NCBI GenBank assembly: GCA_028282095.1
Contig: JANQIP010000051.1
Location: 1-51,702 of the forward strand
Source: Xanthobacteraceae bacterium
Lineage (GTDB): Bacteria; Pseudomonadota; Alphaproteobacteria; Rhizobiales; Xanthobacteraceae
Length of the DNA stretch: 51,702 nt
Direction: 5' to 3'
Position 1 is the first letter of the stretch; each line of letters opens with the position of its first letter. The notes under the pieces were generated by a model. That model saw only the letters and a list, made by a program, of their open reading frames with translations, was not told the origin of the DNA and did not search any database. Of the stretch, positions 34,218-43,212 are shown in pieces. The position numbers were made by a program, and so were the translations under genes.

Positions 34218-35564
34218 TCAAAGATGGGACGCGATTCGCCGGTCGACCTCCGCCGTGAGCGCGACCAGCGCGTCGGCGACCTGCACGGGATAAACGCGCT
34301 CCGTCTTGAGTTGTTGCAGCGCCTCGGGCAGGCTCGTCAGTTCGGCTGCGGCGCGCGCGCGAATGTCGGCGAGCGTCGGCTTGAGCCCAAGTCGGCGACC
34401 GTTGCGCATGACCGGATGAAGAAGCGGTTCGCCGTCCTGGCGGTCGGATGCGAGCGAGAGCGTATCGGCGACCATCGCCCCGCTCGGCGCGTAGCGCCGC
34501 CAAACCTGCTTGCATCCAGGCCAGGTCTGCTTCTCGAGCGAGCGCTTGCGTCGCGGAATGCCGGCATACTCCTCCAGCTTGTAGACGCAATCGAGGGTCG
34601 GCGAATCGGACGAGGTGGTGAGACTGGTGCCGACGCCGAAACCGTCGATGGGCGCATCGGCGCTGATGATGGCGTTGAGCGAATACTCGTCGAGCCCGCC
34701 GCTGGCGAAAATCCGGATCTCGGGCGCACCGCCCTCGTCGAGAATCTGCCGCACCCGGCGCGAAAGCGCGATGAGATCGCCGCTGTCGATGCGCACCGCC
34801 TGAACGTGAATGCCGTCCGCCTTGAGGCGGGGCGCAAGGCTCACCACCTTTCGTGCGCCCGCCTCGGCGTCGTAAGTATCGATCAGCAGCGTCAGATTGG
34901 TCGGGCGGGCGCGGGCGAAGCTCTCGAAGGCCGCAATCTCGTCGTCATGCGCCTGGACATAGGAATGTGCCGTCGTACCAAAGATCGGAATGCCGAAACG
35001 CTGCTCGGCGAGCACGGTCGCGGTGCCGGCAAAGCCCGTGATGTAGCTGGCGCGTGCGGCCATCAGGGAGGCCTCGGCTCCATGGGCGCGGCGCAGGCCG
35101 AAATCGATCAGCGGCTTGCCGGGCGCGGCGAGGATCATGCGGGCGGCCTTGCTCGCGATCAGGGACTGGAAGTGCAAGATGTTGATGAGCCGCGACTCGA
35201 GAAGCTGTGCCTGCGGCAACGGCGCGGTTATGCGCAGGACCGGCTCGTCGGGAAAGAACACCGTGCCCTCGGCCATCGCGTCGACGTCGCCGGTGAAGCG
35301 TAGTGCCTTCAGATAGTCGAGCATGGTGCGGTCGAACCGGCCGGTGCTCGCAAGATAGCCGAGTTCCGCTTCGCCAAAATGCAGCCCTTCGAGGAAGTCG
35401 AGGGCCTGCTCCAGCCCGGCGGCGAGCAGGAAGTGGCGGTGCACCGGCAGCCGCCGCACGAAGAACTCGAAGCTCGCCGTCTCCGTCAGGCCATTGGTGA
35501 GATAGGCCTGCATCATATTGAGCTGATAGAGATCGGTGAGTAGCGGACTCTTTTCGATGTCCAT
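34218..35564 (-). CDS. pncB: Nicotinate phosphoribosyltransferase
   Basis: A 448-aa enzyme of NAD salvage, joining nicotinate to PRPP. The N-terminus LLTDLYQLNMMQAYL, EFFVRRLP, the central VRIDSGDLIALSRRVR with FASGGLDEYSL and GVGTSLTTSSD are diagnostic. ATG 35564 (MDIEKSPLLTDLYQL) is favoured; the frame extends to 35639 but without family similarity. Confidence 0.9.
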   Translation of the reverse strand: MDIEKSPLLTDLYQLNMMQAYLTNGLTETASFEFFVRRLPVHRHFLLAAGLEQALDFLEGLHFGEAELGYLASTGRFDRTMLDYLKALRFTGDVDAMAEGTVFFPDEPVLRITAPLPQAQLLESRLINILHFQSLIASKAARMILAAPGKPLIDFGLRRAHGAEASLMAARASYITGFAGTATVLAEQRFGIPIFGTTAHSYVQAHDDEIAAFESFARARPTNLTLLIDTYDAEAGARKVVSLAPRLKADGIHVQAVRIDSGDLIALSRRVRQILDEGGAPEIRIFASGGLDEYSLNAIISADAPIDGFGVGTSLTTSSDSPTLDCVYKLEEYAGIPRRKRSLEKQTWPGCKQVWRRYAPSGAMVADTLSLASDRQDGEPLLHPVMRNGRRLGLKPTLADIRARAAAELTSLPEALQQLKTERVYPVQVADALVALTAEVDRRIASHL

Positions 35565-35741
35565 GGTGCACCAGGCAAATGGGAGGGCCAACTGCGCGAA
35601 GGAATGGTCGCGCGGAGAAGCCAGATTATCGAAGAGCAACCATTAATCCGAAACACGCCGTCAATGAACAAGGCAAACAGAATTCCCGCCGATGGTTCTT
35701 CGGTAGGACCGGTGATTACGGGTTAATCGGCGCGGCAGATG

Positions 35742-35863
35742 CTGGTGTTCCGACTCTGACGGTCCGATCCCGGACCGTCAGCCCGGAACACTAGCTAATC
35801 CGGTGCTTTGTGATGCGGCACCAACACAATGAGACGAGCCCAAGCGTTGGTGCCACATCACTA
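35742..35863 (-). repeat. Family B two-hairpin repeat (copy 8, inverted)
   Basis: Flanks are CTGG on the left and CTAG on the right. Hairpin-2 arms are CCGACTCTG and CAGCCCGG, the reverse complement of copies 2 and 4. Nothing else is seen between it and the pncB start. Confidence 0.9.
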
Positions 35864-35875
35864 GGCGTCTGAAGT

Positions 35876-36007
35876 TCAATTGAGACCGTTTCTCGTCCGT
35901 GGGGAATACCACATCTCATATGCACCGATGACGGCCTCGTATTCTTCCTCTTTCAGGAATTCCGGTTTGGTTACGCGGACGATCGTTCCGCTTTGCGCGC
36001 GACACAT
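35876..36007 (-). CDS. Possible small protein downstream of the HicB-like gene
   Basis: A 43-codon frame, MCRAQSGTIVRVTKPEF and onward, ending NGLN. It lies 76 bp downstream of the HicB-like gene on the same strand, and the open frame continues 17 codons upstream of this ATG without another ATG. I do not recognise it. It is not an obvious HicA toxin (no dsRBD-like fold or catalytic His seen). It may be a decayed gene. Confidence 0.25.
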   Translation of the reverse strand: MCRAQSGTIVRVTKPEFLKEEEYEAVIGAYEMWYSPRTRNGLN

Positions 36008-36083
36008 CCACGCGTCGCCGTCGCAGGACTCCTCTCGGGAATTAGCGGTACTCGCCTAATCCGTTTCCAATAATCGTCTGGAG

Positions 36084-36368
36084 TCACGTTTGCGCGGTCG
36101 CGAGCGATGCATTGGCAATGAAAGCCGGAGGCCCAAAATCGGGCAGTGCATGCTCGTTATCGCGAATTAGATCGACATGCTCAACAACAAATCCCTGAGC
36201 TTCCAACAGATCTTTGAGGGCTCCGGGGATTTTCTCCTCAAGCTCTCCTGCCGACCTTCCATGCACAACAAGCCCAGGCATGTCCGGGCTGAAGGCCATC
36301 AGGAGGTCGGTCCTCTGATGCTCTAAGACTTTGATTCTGATAGTCTTTTCAATAGGTTCCATGGTCAT
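36084..36368 (-). CDS. HicB-like small protein (possible orphan antitoxin)
   Basis: A 94-aa protein with the HicB-type partial RNase H fold core: FSPDMPGLVVHGRSAGELEE, then helices KIPGALKDLLEAQGF. HicB antitoxins use this domain to bind HicA toxin. Here there is no recognisable C-terminal DNA-binding segment and no HicA next to it, so it may be an orphan or have another role. Base composition is lower in GC than its neighbours, hinting at transfer. An internal ATG at 36362 (MEPIEK) is an equally good start. Confidence 0.6.
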   Translation of the reverse strand: MTMEPIEKTIRIKVLEHQRTDLLMAFSPDMPGLVVHGRSAGELEEKIPGALKDLLEAQGFVVEHVDLIRDNEHALPDFGPPAFIANASLATAQT

Positions 36369-36546
36369 GGAATATGGTCCTATTTTCTGCTATTGACAAG
36401 AAGAACGGCAGGAGTCCGCACAGCGATCCCGAATCGATCATGCGAGCCGAGAACACTGTCATGCCTCCGCGCCTATCCACAGGAAACGACCTCAGCGCCT
36501 CGCAAGACGCCCCTGGTCGCTCTGATCGCGGTCGGCCTGGGTATGC

Positions 36547-37002
36547 TTAGTCGCCAAGCGTCTTGAGGTAGGCGATCAGCTTCTGCCGGCGCGCCTTGTC
36601 CTCGATCGGCGGAAAGATCTTGGTGGTGCCGGGGAGGAAGCCGCGCGGCCCCGCGAGATAGGCGTCGAGTTCTTTCTCGCTCCACACGCCGCCTTTCTTG
36701 CGCAGCGCCACCGAATAGCCGAACCAGGCGGAGCGTGCTTTGGGGGCGCCGACGATGCCCCGCAGGCTTGGGGCCGACCGCATCGCCCCGTCCTTCTCAA
36801 GGCTGTGACAGACGACGCAGTCATTCGCCGGGCTGGCGTGTCCCGTCGGCGCGACGGCGAAGGTAAAGGTCTCGTTGGCTGGGCCGAGCGTCCGGTGCTC
36901 GACCTGCGGGTCCGGTCCGCGTTGTGCTTGCACGGCAAGGATGCCCACGATCCCCACCGCCGTGACGATGCCTGCGCCCAGCGCGATAAGCACACGCTTC
37001 AT
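36547..37002 (-). CDS. Monohaem class I-like cytochrome c lacking the distal Met
   Basis: A 151-aa exported cytochrome c. Residues 5-25 form an uncleaved or cleaved signal/anchor helix. The haem motif is CVVCH (C62, C65, H66). The C-terminal half follows the class I pattern (SAPSLRGIVG, FGYSVALRKKGGVWSEKELDAYL), but the methionine of the usual PGTKM/PGTRM segment is replaced: the sequence is PGTTKIF, with K128 at the Met position. It is divergent from the hydrogenase operon 510 bp away and could be a redox partner, though that is conjecture. Confidence 0.8.
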   Translation of the reverse strand: MKRVLIALGAGIVTAVGIVGILAVQAQRGPDPQVEHRTLGPANETFTFAVAPTGHASPANDCVVCHSLEKDGAMRSAPSLRGIVGAPKARSAWFGYSVALRKKGGVWSEKELDAYLAGPRGFLPGTTKIFPPIEDKARRQKLIAYLKTLGD

Positions 37003-37343
37003 AGCCCTATAGCCCTCTCCGCCTTTTCGAGACCCGCGGACCAGCCAAACACCTCGCGCGGCGCGTGAGCGAACGCGCGTCGTCAGTCACAGGCTTTGTG
37101 CTGTGCATCCGACACGCCTGCGGTCGCGCACACCTATTGGTGCGCGCACCCGGCTATCAGGTGCTCGCCCTTAAGGTCCTCAACAGTGCGATCGCTCCGT
37201 AAGGAAAAGACCGCGTTTCACTCCCTGTGTTCTTTTTCGCGTGATCCGAAAAACACTGCGGCTTTCCGGGACCACTATGTAGTGCAAACGCAAGTTCGGC
37301 TGGCGACAGCCTCAGGCGTCGATCCGGCCGATACTTGCAAACG

Positions 37344-37356
37344 GATCGCAACGATC
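37344..37356. promoter_or_regulatory. Candidate operator upstream of the hydrogenase operon
   Basis: The perfect palindrome GATCG-CAA-CGATC lies about 155 bp before the hybO start. It is in the 509-bp intergenic stretch 37003-37511 between the divergent cytochrome c gene and hybO, which is AT-richer than the rest of the window and holds no convincing gene. Confidence 0.3.
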
Positions 37357-37409
37357 GACAAGGTATACGTTCCAGACAAGTTTTGTACCAAAAAGTTTAA
37401 TGCTGGCGT

Positions 37410-37423
37410 TTGATTTACCGCAA
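37410..37423 (+). promoter_or_regulatory. Weak FNR/FixK-like site upstream of hybO
   Basis: TTGAT-TTAC-CGCAA matches the left half of TTGAT-N4-ATCAA fully and the right half in three of five bases. It lies about 95 bp before the hybO start. Anaerobic control would be sensible for an O2-sensitive hydrogenase, but the match is weak. Confidence 0.25.
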
Positions 37424-37511
37424 GGTGTTTGCGGGAACCGCATACTAGCTTTGCAAAAAATGCATAATTCGTCAGGAAACGTCCATAAACCCCGCTTTCG
37501 GAGGGCGGCGC

Positions 37512-38753
37512 ATGCTTGCGGCCCAGCTTTTGCGCGCGACCGCGAATAATGCCTCACAAGATGATTGCACGATCGCAGGCATGAGCCGGCGCGAGTTCAC
37601 GCAATTCTGCGTCGGTGTAGCCGCAACGATGGGCCTTCCGCAGGCGATGGGTCTGCGGATGGCGGAGGCCGCGACGACGCAAGCACGTCCATCGGTGATC
37701 TGGCTGCATGGTCAGGAATGCACGGGCTGCACCGAAACGCTTTTGCGAGCCCAGCATCCAACGCTTGAAACCCTGATCCTCGATCTCATTTCGCTCGAAT
37801 ATCACGAGACGCTGAATGCGGGCGCAGGCCACCAGGCCGAGGCGCACAAAAAGAAGATCATGGAGGAGAACAAGGGCAAGTACATCCTGGTGACGGAAGG
37901 AGGCACGCCGACCAAGGACGGCGGGATTTACTGTCAGGTCGGCGGCCGGCCTCACATGGAGCATGTGCGCGAAGCGGCCGAGGGCGCCGCAGCGATCATC
38001 GCGATCGGCTCCTGCGCCGCGTGGGGCGGAATCCAGTCGGCCGCTCCCAATCCGACTGGCGCCGAGTCGACCCAGGACATCGTTCCGGACAAGCTCGTCA
38101 TCAATATTCCGGGCTGTCCGCCGAGCCCCTACAATTTCCTTTCCACGGTCCTGCATCTGCTGACATTCAAGAAACCGCCGGATCTCGACGACAAGAACCG
38201 GCCGAAATTCGCCTATGGTCGGCTGATCCACGAAAACTGCGAACGCCGGCCGCATTTCGATGCCGGTCGCTTCGCGCGCGAATTCGGTGATCTCGGCCAT
38301 CGGCTGGGCTGGTGCCTCTATAAGATCGGCTGCAAGGGACCTGAGACCTACGCCAATTGTCCGGCGATCGGCTTCGGCGATGTCGGTTTCGGATCCTGGC
38401 CGGTGGGCACCGGCCATCCCTGCTTCGGCTGCACCGAGAAGGAAACGGCGTTCGAAAAGCCGATCCACGCGCTGGCGCAGGTCAAGACGCATACGCCGCC
38501 GAACGCCTTCCCGAACGTATCCGGACCGAAAGGCTGGCCGGCCGATCCGGTGGCCGTCGCTGTCCTCGCGGGAATCGGCGGCGTCCTGGTCGGCGCCGGC
38601 GCGGTCGCCGCGAGCCGCATGAGTGGAACGCCGTTGAAAGACGAGGTCGAAGAGCCTTTCGACAAAGGCGCGCCCGCGCGGCATACGGCGCATGCCGACA
38701 AAACCGCTGCCAAAGGCGCCGATGAACACGACGCTTCGGCCCCCGAAAGCTGA
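37512..38753 (+). CDS. hybO: [NiFe] hydrogenase small subunit, HybO type
   Basis: A 413-aa electron-transfer subunit with a Tat signal (SRREFTQF, R26-R27). It shows the HybO pattern: proximal cluster HGQECTGCTE (C70, C73), AIGSCAAWGG, NIPGCPPSPYNF, GRLIHENCERRPHFD, CLYKIGCKGPETYANC and GHPCFGCTE. There is no extra Cys beside the proximal cluster, so the O2-tolerant six-Cys cluster is absent. A C-terminal TM (VAVAVLAGIGGVLVGAGAVA) is followed by an unusual hydrophilic tail of about 45 residues. The ATG at 37512 has GGAGGG 6 nt upstream. It heads the operon. Confidence 0.95.
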   Translation: MLAAQLLRATANNASQDDCTIAGMSRREFTQFCVGVAATMGLPQAMGLRMAEAATTQARPSVIWLHGQECTGCTETLLRAQHPTLETLILDLISLEYHETLNAGAGHQAEAHKKKIMEENKGKYILVTEGGTPTKDGGIYCQVGGRPHMEHVREAAEGAAAIIAIGSCAAWGGIQSAAPNPTGAESTQDIVPDKLVINIPGCPPSPYNFLSTVLHLLTFKKPPDLDDKNRPKFAYGRLIHENCERRPHFDAGRFAREFGDLGHRLGWCLYKIGCKGPETYANCPAIGFGDVGFGSWPVGTGHPCFGCTEKETAFEKPIHALAQVKTHTPPNAFPNVSGPKGWPADPVAVAVLAGIGGVLVGAGAVAASRMSGTPLKDEVEEPFDKGAPARHTAHADKTAAKGADEHDASAPES

Positions 38754-38763
38754 GGAGGCGGTC

Positions 38764-39786
38764 ATGTCGCTCAACCGGCGGGCTTTCCTCACGCGTTCTG
38801 TCAGCGGTGCGGCCGCTGCCGGCGCCACGCTCGGCGCGCAGGCCGAAGCGGCGACATTGGCACGGCCGGACCGCGCCGCTCCGCCCGATGCGGTCGGCAT
38901 TCTTTACGATTCGACGCTATGCATCGGCTGCAAAGCCTGCGTCGCTGCCTGCAAGGCCGCGAACGGCGCACCCCCCGTCGTTCCCCCGACCTTGACCGAC
39001 TGGAACTCCGGCATCTGGGACTCCGCCGAAGACCTCGACGGCCGTACCCTCAACGTCATCAAGGTCTATGTGAACGGCACGCGCGAGGTGAAGGATCGCG
39101 AGATCGACGGCTTTGCCTTCGTCAAGCGCCACTGCCTGCACTGCATCGATCCGTCCTGCGTGTCGGTGTGCCCGGTCAGCGCGATGCTCAAGGACCCAGT
39201 GACCGGCATTGTCAGCTACGACCAGGACGCCTGCATGGGTTGCCGCTATTGCAGCTATGCCTGCCCCTTTGGCGTGCCGCAATTCGACCTGAGCGTATCT
39301 TATGGCCGCATCAACAAATGCGAGATGTGCAGCCATCTGCAGGCCAAGGGGGAAATCCCGGCCTGCTGCGATGTTTGCCCGACCGGCGCGTCGCTGTTCG
39401 GCAAGCTGACCGATCTCCAGGACGAAGCCGACGCGCGGCTTGAGGTCTCCGCCGGCGCCGCCTACGCGTTCCCGCGCGGGCGCCTCGGCGACGAGACCCG
39501 TCCCAAACACACCGCAGCCATCGCCAGCTATCAGAACAAGGTCTACGGCAAGAAGGACGGCGGCGGCACGCAGCTTCTCTATCTCTCTGCGGTTCCGTTC
39601 GAAAAGCTCGGCCTGCCGACGCTTCCGCAATATTCGTTTGCGGGGATGTCGGAAGGTATCCAGCACACGATCTATAAATGGTTCATCGCACCCATCGTGC
39701 TGCTCGGCCTCCTGCTTGCGCTTACCTATCGCTCGACGCGCCATCACCATGGCGGCCCAGCGCAGCCGTCCCCGCACAAGAGCTGA
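38764..39786 (+). CDS. hybA: Hydrogenase ferredoxin subunit HybA
   Basis: A 340-aa periplasmic four-cluster ferredoxin linking HybO to HybB. It has its own Tat signal (NRRAFL, R5-R6). Cysteine groups run CIGCKACVAAC, CLHCIDPSCVSVCP, CMGCRYCSYACP and CEMCSHL...CCDVCP. A C-terminal TM (WFIAPIVLLGLLLALTY) anchors it. ATG 38764 follows hybO by 10 bp and sits behind GAGGCGG. It is close in plan to E. coli HybA. Confidence 0.94.
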   Translation: MSLNRRAFLTRSVSGAAAAGATLGAQAEAATLARPDRAAPPDAVGILYDSTLCIGCKACVAACKAANGAPPVVPPTLTDWNSGIWDSAEDLDGRTLNVIKVYVNGTREVKDREIDGFAFVKRHCLHCIDPSCVSVCPVSAMLKDPVTGIVSYDQDACMGCRYCSYACPFGVPQFDLSVSYGRINKCEMCSHLQAKGEIPACCDVCPTGASLFGKLTDLQDEADARLEVSAGAAYAFPRGRLGDETRPKHTAAIASYQNKVYGKKDGGGTQLLYLSAVPFEKLGLPTLPQYSFAGMSEGIQHTIYKWFIAPIVLLGLLLALTYRSTRHHHGGPAQPSPHKS

Positions 39787-39796
39787 GGGGGTCGCG

Positions 39797-40966
39797 ATGC
39801 AAGACACGCACCACAAGCCGCGGCCTTTGGGCGGACGCATTCTGACCGTTCCGGTGGTGATCCTGACGGTGCTGACGCTGGTCGCTGTCTATTACGTCGC
39901 CGTGCGGTTCTATCTCGGGATCGGCGCCGTCACCAACGTCAATCCCGGCTATCCCTGGGGGATCTGGGTCGCCTTCGACGTGATTGTCGGCCCCGCCATC
40001 GGCTGCGGCGGCTTTGCGATGGCGCTGCTCACTTATGTGCTCAATCAGGGCAAGTACCATCCCTTGATGCGCCCGGCGCTGCTCGGCGGGCTGTTCGGCT
40101 ACACGCTTGCCGGCGTTGCGGTGCTGATCGATCTCGGCCGTTATTTCAACGCGGTGAACCTCATGGTGCCGTGGTACCTCAACACCAATTCGATCATGGT
40201 CGAGACCGCGCTGTGCGTGATGGCCTATGTCGCGGTTCTCTGGATCGAATTCTCACCTGCCGTTCTCGAGCGTTTCAGGCTCCACCGGGTGCGTGAGTTC
40301 CTTGAACGCTACATGTTCGTGATCATCGCGCTCGGTGTCCTATTGCCGACGATGCACCAATCGGCGCTCGGCACCATTCTCGCCGTCAATGAAACGAAGT
40401 TGTCGCCGCTGTGGTGGACGCAGCTCTTGCCGCTGCTCTTTCTGATCTCGGCAATCGCAATGGGCTATAGCATCGTCGCCTTCGAGGCGACGCTGGTGAG
40501 CCGCGGATTCCGCCTGAAGTCGGAAATGCACTTGTTGACGTCGATCGCGCGCATCACCTTTTGGCTGATCGCTATCTTCCTCGTCCTGCGCATCGGTGTG
40601 ATCGTGCTCAACGGCAATTTCGGCCTCGCCTTAGAGCCCACGCGCGAAGCACTGCTGTTCTGGGTAGAGACGATCCTGTTCGCCGGGGCGCTCGCAACGC
40701 TCGCGACCGACCGGCTCAGGCGCACCGAACGCTACATCTTCCTTTCCGCCTGCTTGCTGCTCCTGGGCGGAACCTTCTACCGGCTCGACAGCTATCTGCT
40801 TGCCTATGTGGGGTCGCCCGGCTGGCTGTACTTCCCGTCGGTTCCCGAACTGATGGTGACGATAGGGCTCGTCGCCTTCCATGTCCTGTTGTTCATCCTG
40901 TTCTGCAAATATCTGCCGGTCCTCTCCAATCCTCCCCGCGAAGCAGCCAAGGCACGCGCTCCATGA
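39797..40966 (+). CDS. hybB: Hydrogenase integral membrane subunit HybB (NrfD family)
   Basis: A 389-aa quinone-reactive membrane protein with about ten TM helices. It keeps NVNPGYPWGIWVAFDV, CGGFAMALLTYVLNQGKYHP, NTNSIMVETALCVMAY and LLPTMHQSALGTIL, all hallmarks of HybB. It needs no haem. ATG 39797 is 10 bp after the hybA stop. Its stop overlaps hybC (ATGA). Confidence 0.93.
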   Translation: MQDTHHKPRPLGGRILTVPVVILTVLTLVAVYYVAVRFYLGIGAVTNVNPGYPWGIWVAFDVIVGPAIGCGGFAMALLTYVLNQGKYHPLMRPALLGGLFGYTLAGVAVLIDLGRYFNAVNLMVPWYLNTNSIMVETALCVMAYVAVLWIEFSPAVLERFRLHRVREFLERYMFVIIALGVLLPTMHQSALGTILAVNETKLSPLWWTQLLPLLFLISAIAMGYSIVAFEATLVSRGFRLKSEMHLLTSIARITFWLIAIFLVLRIGVIVLNGNFGLALEPTREALLFWVETILFAGALATLATDRLRRTERYIFLSACLLLLGGTFYRLDSYLLAYVGSPGWLYFPSVPELMVTIGLVAFHVLLFILFCKYLPVLSNPPREAAKARAP

Positions 40967-42669
40967 CTCGCATCGTCGTCGATCCGATCACCCGCATCGA
41001 AGGCCATTTGCGCATCGACTGCGAAGTCGACGAAGGCAAGGTGAGCAAAGCCTGGTCGTCGGGGCAGATGTGGCGCGGCATCGAGATCATCCTCAAGGGA
41101 CGCGACCCGCGCGACGCCTGGGTGTTCACCCAGCGCATCTGCGGGGTTTGCACCACCGTTCACGCCATCACCTCGGTGCGCGCGGTGGAGAACGCACTCG
41201 ACCTCGAAGTGCCGCTCAATGCGCAATTCATCCGTAACATGGTCATCGCCGCGCACGGCGTGCACGACCATATCGTCCATTTCTATCATCTGGCGGCGCT
41301 TGACTGGGTCGACATCGTCTCGGCGCTCAAGGGCGATCCGGCGGGCGCGGCCAAGATCGGCGCGTCGCTGTCCGACTACAGGGGCAACAGCGTGCCGGAG
41401 ATTCGGGCGGTGCGCGACAAGCTCGCAAGCTTTGTCGAGTCGGGCCAGCTCGGCGTCTATGCGTCGGGCTATTGGGGCCACCCGGCGATGAAGCTGCCGC
41501 CCGACATCAACCTGCTCGCCGCCACCCATTACGTGCAGGCGCTCGAAGTCCAGCGCATCGCCAATAAGATCGTGAGCGTGCTCGGCTCCAAGACGCCGCA
41601 TGTCCAGAACCTCGCGGTCGGCGGCGTCGCCAATCCGATCAATCCGGAAAGCCAATCGACGCTCACCCTCGAGCGGCTCTATGCGATCAAGACCTGGATC
41701 GACAAGCTCGACGACTTCGTCAACAACGCGATGATTCCGGATGTCGGGGCGGTCGGTGCGGTCTATGCCGATTGGACCCAGTACGGCGCGGGCGTGACCA
41801 ATTACCTTTCGGTTCCCGACCTGCCGGTCGATACCAAGGGCACGAAATTCGCGATGCCCGGCGGCTATATCACGGCGGCCGATCTTGCCTCGTACAAGAG
41901 TGTTGCCGGCTTCGGCGATCCTTACTTCCGCGACGGCGTTGAGGAGAGCGTGAAGCATGCCTGGTACACCTATTCCGGCGACGGCAAGGCGCTGCATCCG
42001 TTCAAGGGCGAGACGGCGCCGCAATATTCCGAGTGGGAGGACGAAGGCAAGTATTCCTGGGTGAAAGCGCCGACCTTCGGCGGCGAGCGGGCGCAAGTCG
42101 GCCCCCTCGCCAATGTGCTGGCCATGGTCGCAGCCGGCCATGAGCCGACGGTAAAGCACCTCACGCGCGTCCTGAAGATCGCCTCAACGGTCGCGGGGAG
42201 CGAGATTCCGGTAGCGGCGGTGCACTCGACCATTGGCCGGATCGCGGCGCGGGCGGTGCGCTGTGCGGTGCTGCTCGACGAGCTGAAGGTGCAGTGGCAG
42301 CTCCTCATCGAAAACATCGCCAAAGGCGACATGGCGACCTTCAACCGGCCGGTCTTTCCCAAAGGCGAGATCGCCGGCGTCGGCTTCCACGAGGCCCCGC
42401 GCGGCGTGCTCTCGCATTGGGTGGTCATCGAGGACGGCAAGATCAAGAACTACCAGGCGGTCGTGCCCTCGACCTGGAATGCAGGTCCGCGTGACGACAA
42501 CGACCAGCCCGGCCCCTACGAAGCGTCGCTCGTGGACAACCCGATTGCCGATCCGGAAAAGCCGCTGGAGGTGTTGCGCACCGTGCATTCATTTGACCCG
42601 TGCCTCGCCTGCGCGATCCATCTCGCCGACACCGATCGGCAGCCGATCGTCTCGGTGAGAGCATTCTAA
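40963..42669 (+). CDS. hybC: [NiFe] hydrogenase large subunit, HybC type
   Basis: A 568-aa catalytic subunit carrying the NiFe(CN)2CO site. Ligand motifs are L1 RICGVC (C60, C63) and L2 DPCLACAIH (C547, C550, H553). A 15-residue C-terminal peptide after H553 is the expected target of HybD. The N-terminus TRIVVDPITRIEGHLRI is canonical, and the length agrees with E. coli HybC (567 aa from memory). It is exported as a folded pair with HybO by the HybO Tat signal. Confidence 0.96.
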   Translation: MTRIVVDPITRIEGHLRIDCEVDEGKVSKAWSSGQMWRGIEIILKGRDPRDAWVFTQRICGVCTTVHAITSVRAVENALDLEVPLNAQFIRNMVIAAHGVHDHIVHFYHLAALDWVDIVSALKGDPAGAAKIGASLSDYRGNSVPEIRAVRDKLASFVESGQLGVYASGYWGHPAMKLPPDINLLAATHYVQALEVQRIANKIVSVLGSKTPHVQNLAVGGVANPINPESQSTLTLERLYAIKTWIDKLDDFVNNAMIPDVGAVGAVYADWTQYGAGVTNYLSVPDLPVDTKGTKFAMPGGYITAADLASYKSVAGFGDPYFRDGVEESVKHAWYTYSGDGKALHPFKGETAPQYSEWEDEGKYSWVKAPTFGGERAQVGPLANVLAMVAAGHEPTVKHLTRVLKIASTVAGSEIPVAAVHSTIGRIAARAVRCAVLLDELKVQWQLLIENIAKGDMATFNRPVFPKGEIAGVGFHEAPRGVLSHWVVIEDGKIKNYQAVVPSTWNAGPRDDNDQPGPYEASLVDNPIADPEKPLEVLRTVHSFDPCLACAIHLADTDRQPIVSVRAF

Positions 42670-42693
42670 CGGCGAAAGCCCAGGCAAATCGGA

Positions 42694-43212
42694 ATGGCAG
42701 TCGCGGTCGTTGGTCTCGGCAATCTGCTCCTCTCTGACGAGGGCGTCGGCGTCCATGTGGTGCAGCGCCTGGGTGAGACGCGCCGCTTCCCCGAGGATGT
42801 CGCGCTGATCGACGGCGGAACCTCGGCGATCGACCTGCTCGACCAGCTCGCCGACGTGCAGCACATCATCTTCATCGATGCGGCGCGCACCGGCGGGATG
42901 CCCGGCCATGTCGTCGAACTTCAAGACGCGCAATTGCCCGTGTGGTTTCGCCAGCGCATGTCGCCGCATCAGATCGGCCTCGCCGATCTCCTGGCGACGA
43001 TGCGGCTGATGGATTGTGTCCCGGACAGCGTGACGCTGATCGGCATCGAGCCGCAGTCGATGGAGCTCGGAACGGAGCTGACGCCGGTGGTCGAGGCGGC
43101 GGCGGCGGAGGCTGCCGTGAGGGTCGTCGCGAAACTCGCGGCGCTCGGCTTTCCCGCCATCTCTCGCGGAGAGGGCGCGCGCGCGGTGCCGGGGGCGATG
43201 CCATGTGCCTGA
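42694..43212 (+). CDS. hybD: Hydrogenase maturation endopeptidase HybD
   Basis: A 172-aa nickel-dependent protease that trims HybC after nickel insertion. The three Ni-sensing residues of the family fit E16 (LSDEGVGV), D63 (FIDAAR) and H93 (SPHQIGL). The N-terminus VVGLGNLLLSDEGVG is diagnostic. The last 10 bp overlap hypC. A C-terminal tail of about 15 residues (GEGARAVPGAMPCA) goes beyond the usual fold. Confidence 0.93.
   Translation: MAVAVVGLGNLLLSDEGVGVHVVQRLGETRRFPEDVALIDGGTSAIDLLDQLADVQHIIFIDAARTGGMPGHVVELQDAQLPVWFRQRMSPHQIGLADLLATMRLMDCVPDSVTLIGIEPQSMELGTELTPVVEAAAAEAAVRVVAKLAALGFPAISRGEGARAVPGAMPCA

Noticed and set aside
37096..37413. A 105-codon frame upstream of hybO
   Set aside because: It has no recognisable domain, no clear ribosome-binding site and atypical codon use; it overlaps the likely control region.
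37003..37511. Sigma-54 promoter for the hydrogenase operon
   Set aside because: The only TTGCA-like box near 37450 lacks a GG at the required 10-bp distance, so no -24/-12 promoter is supported.
40804..42159. A 451-codon minus-strand frame antisense to hybB/hybC
   Set aside because: The frame lies opposite conserved hydrogenase motifs and has only shadow-type Arg/His/Asp-rich sequence.
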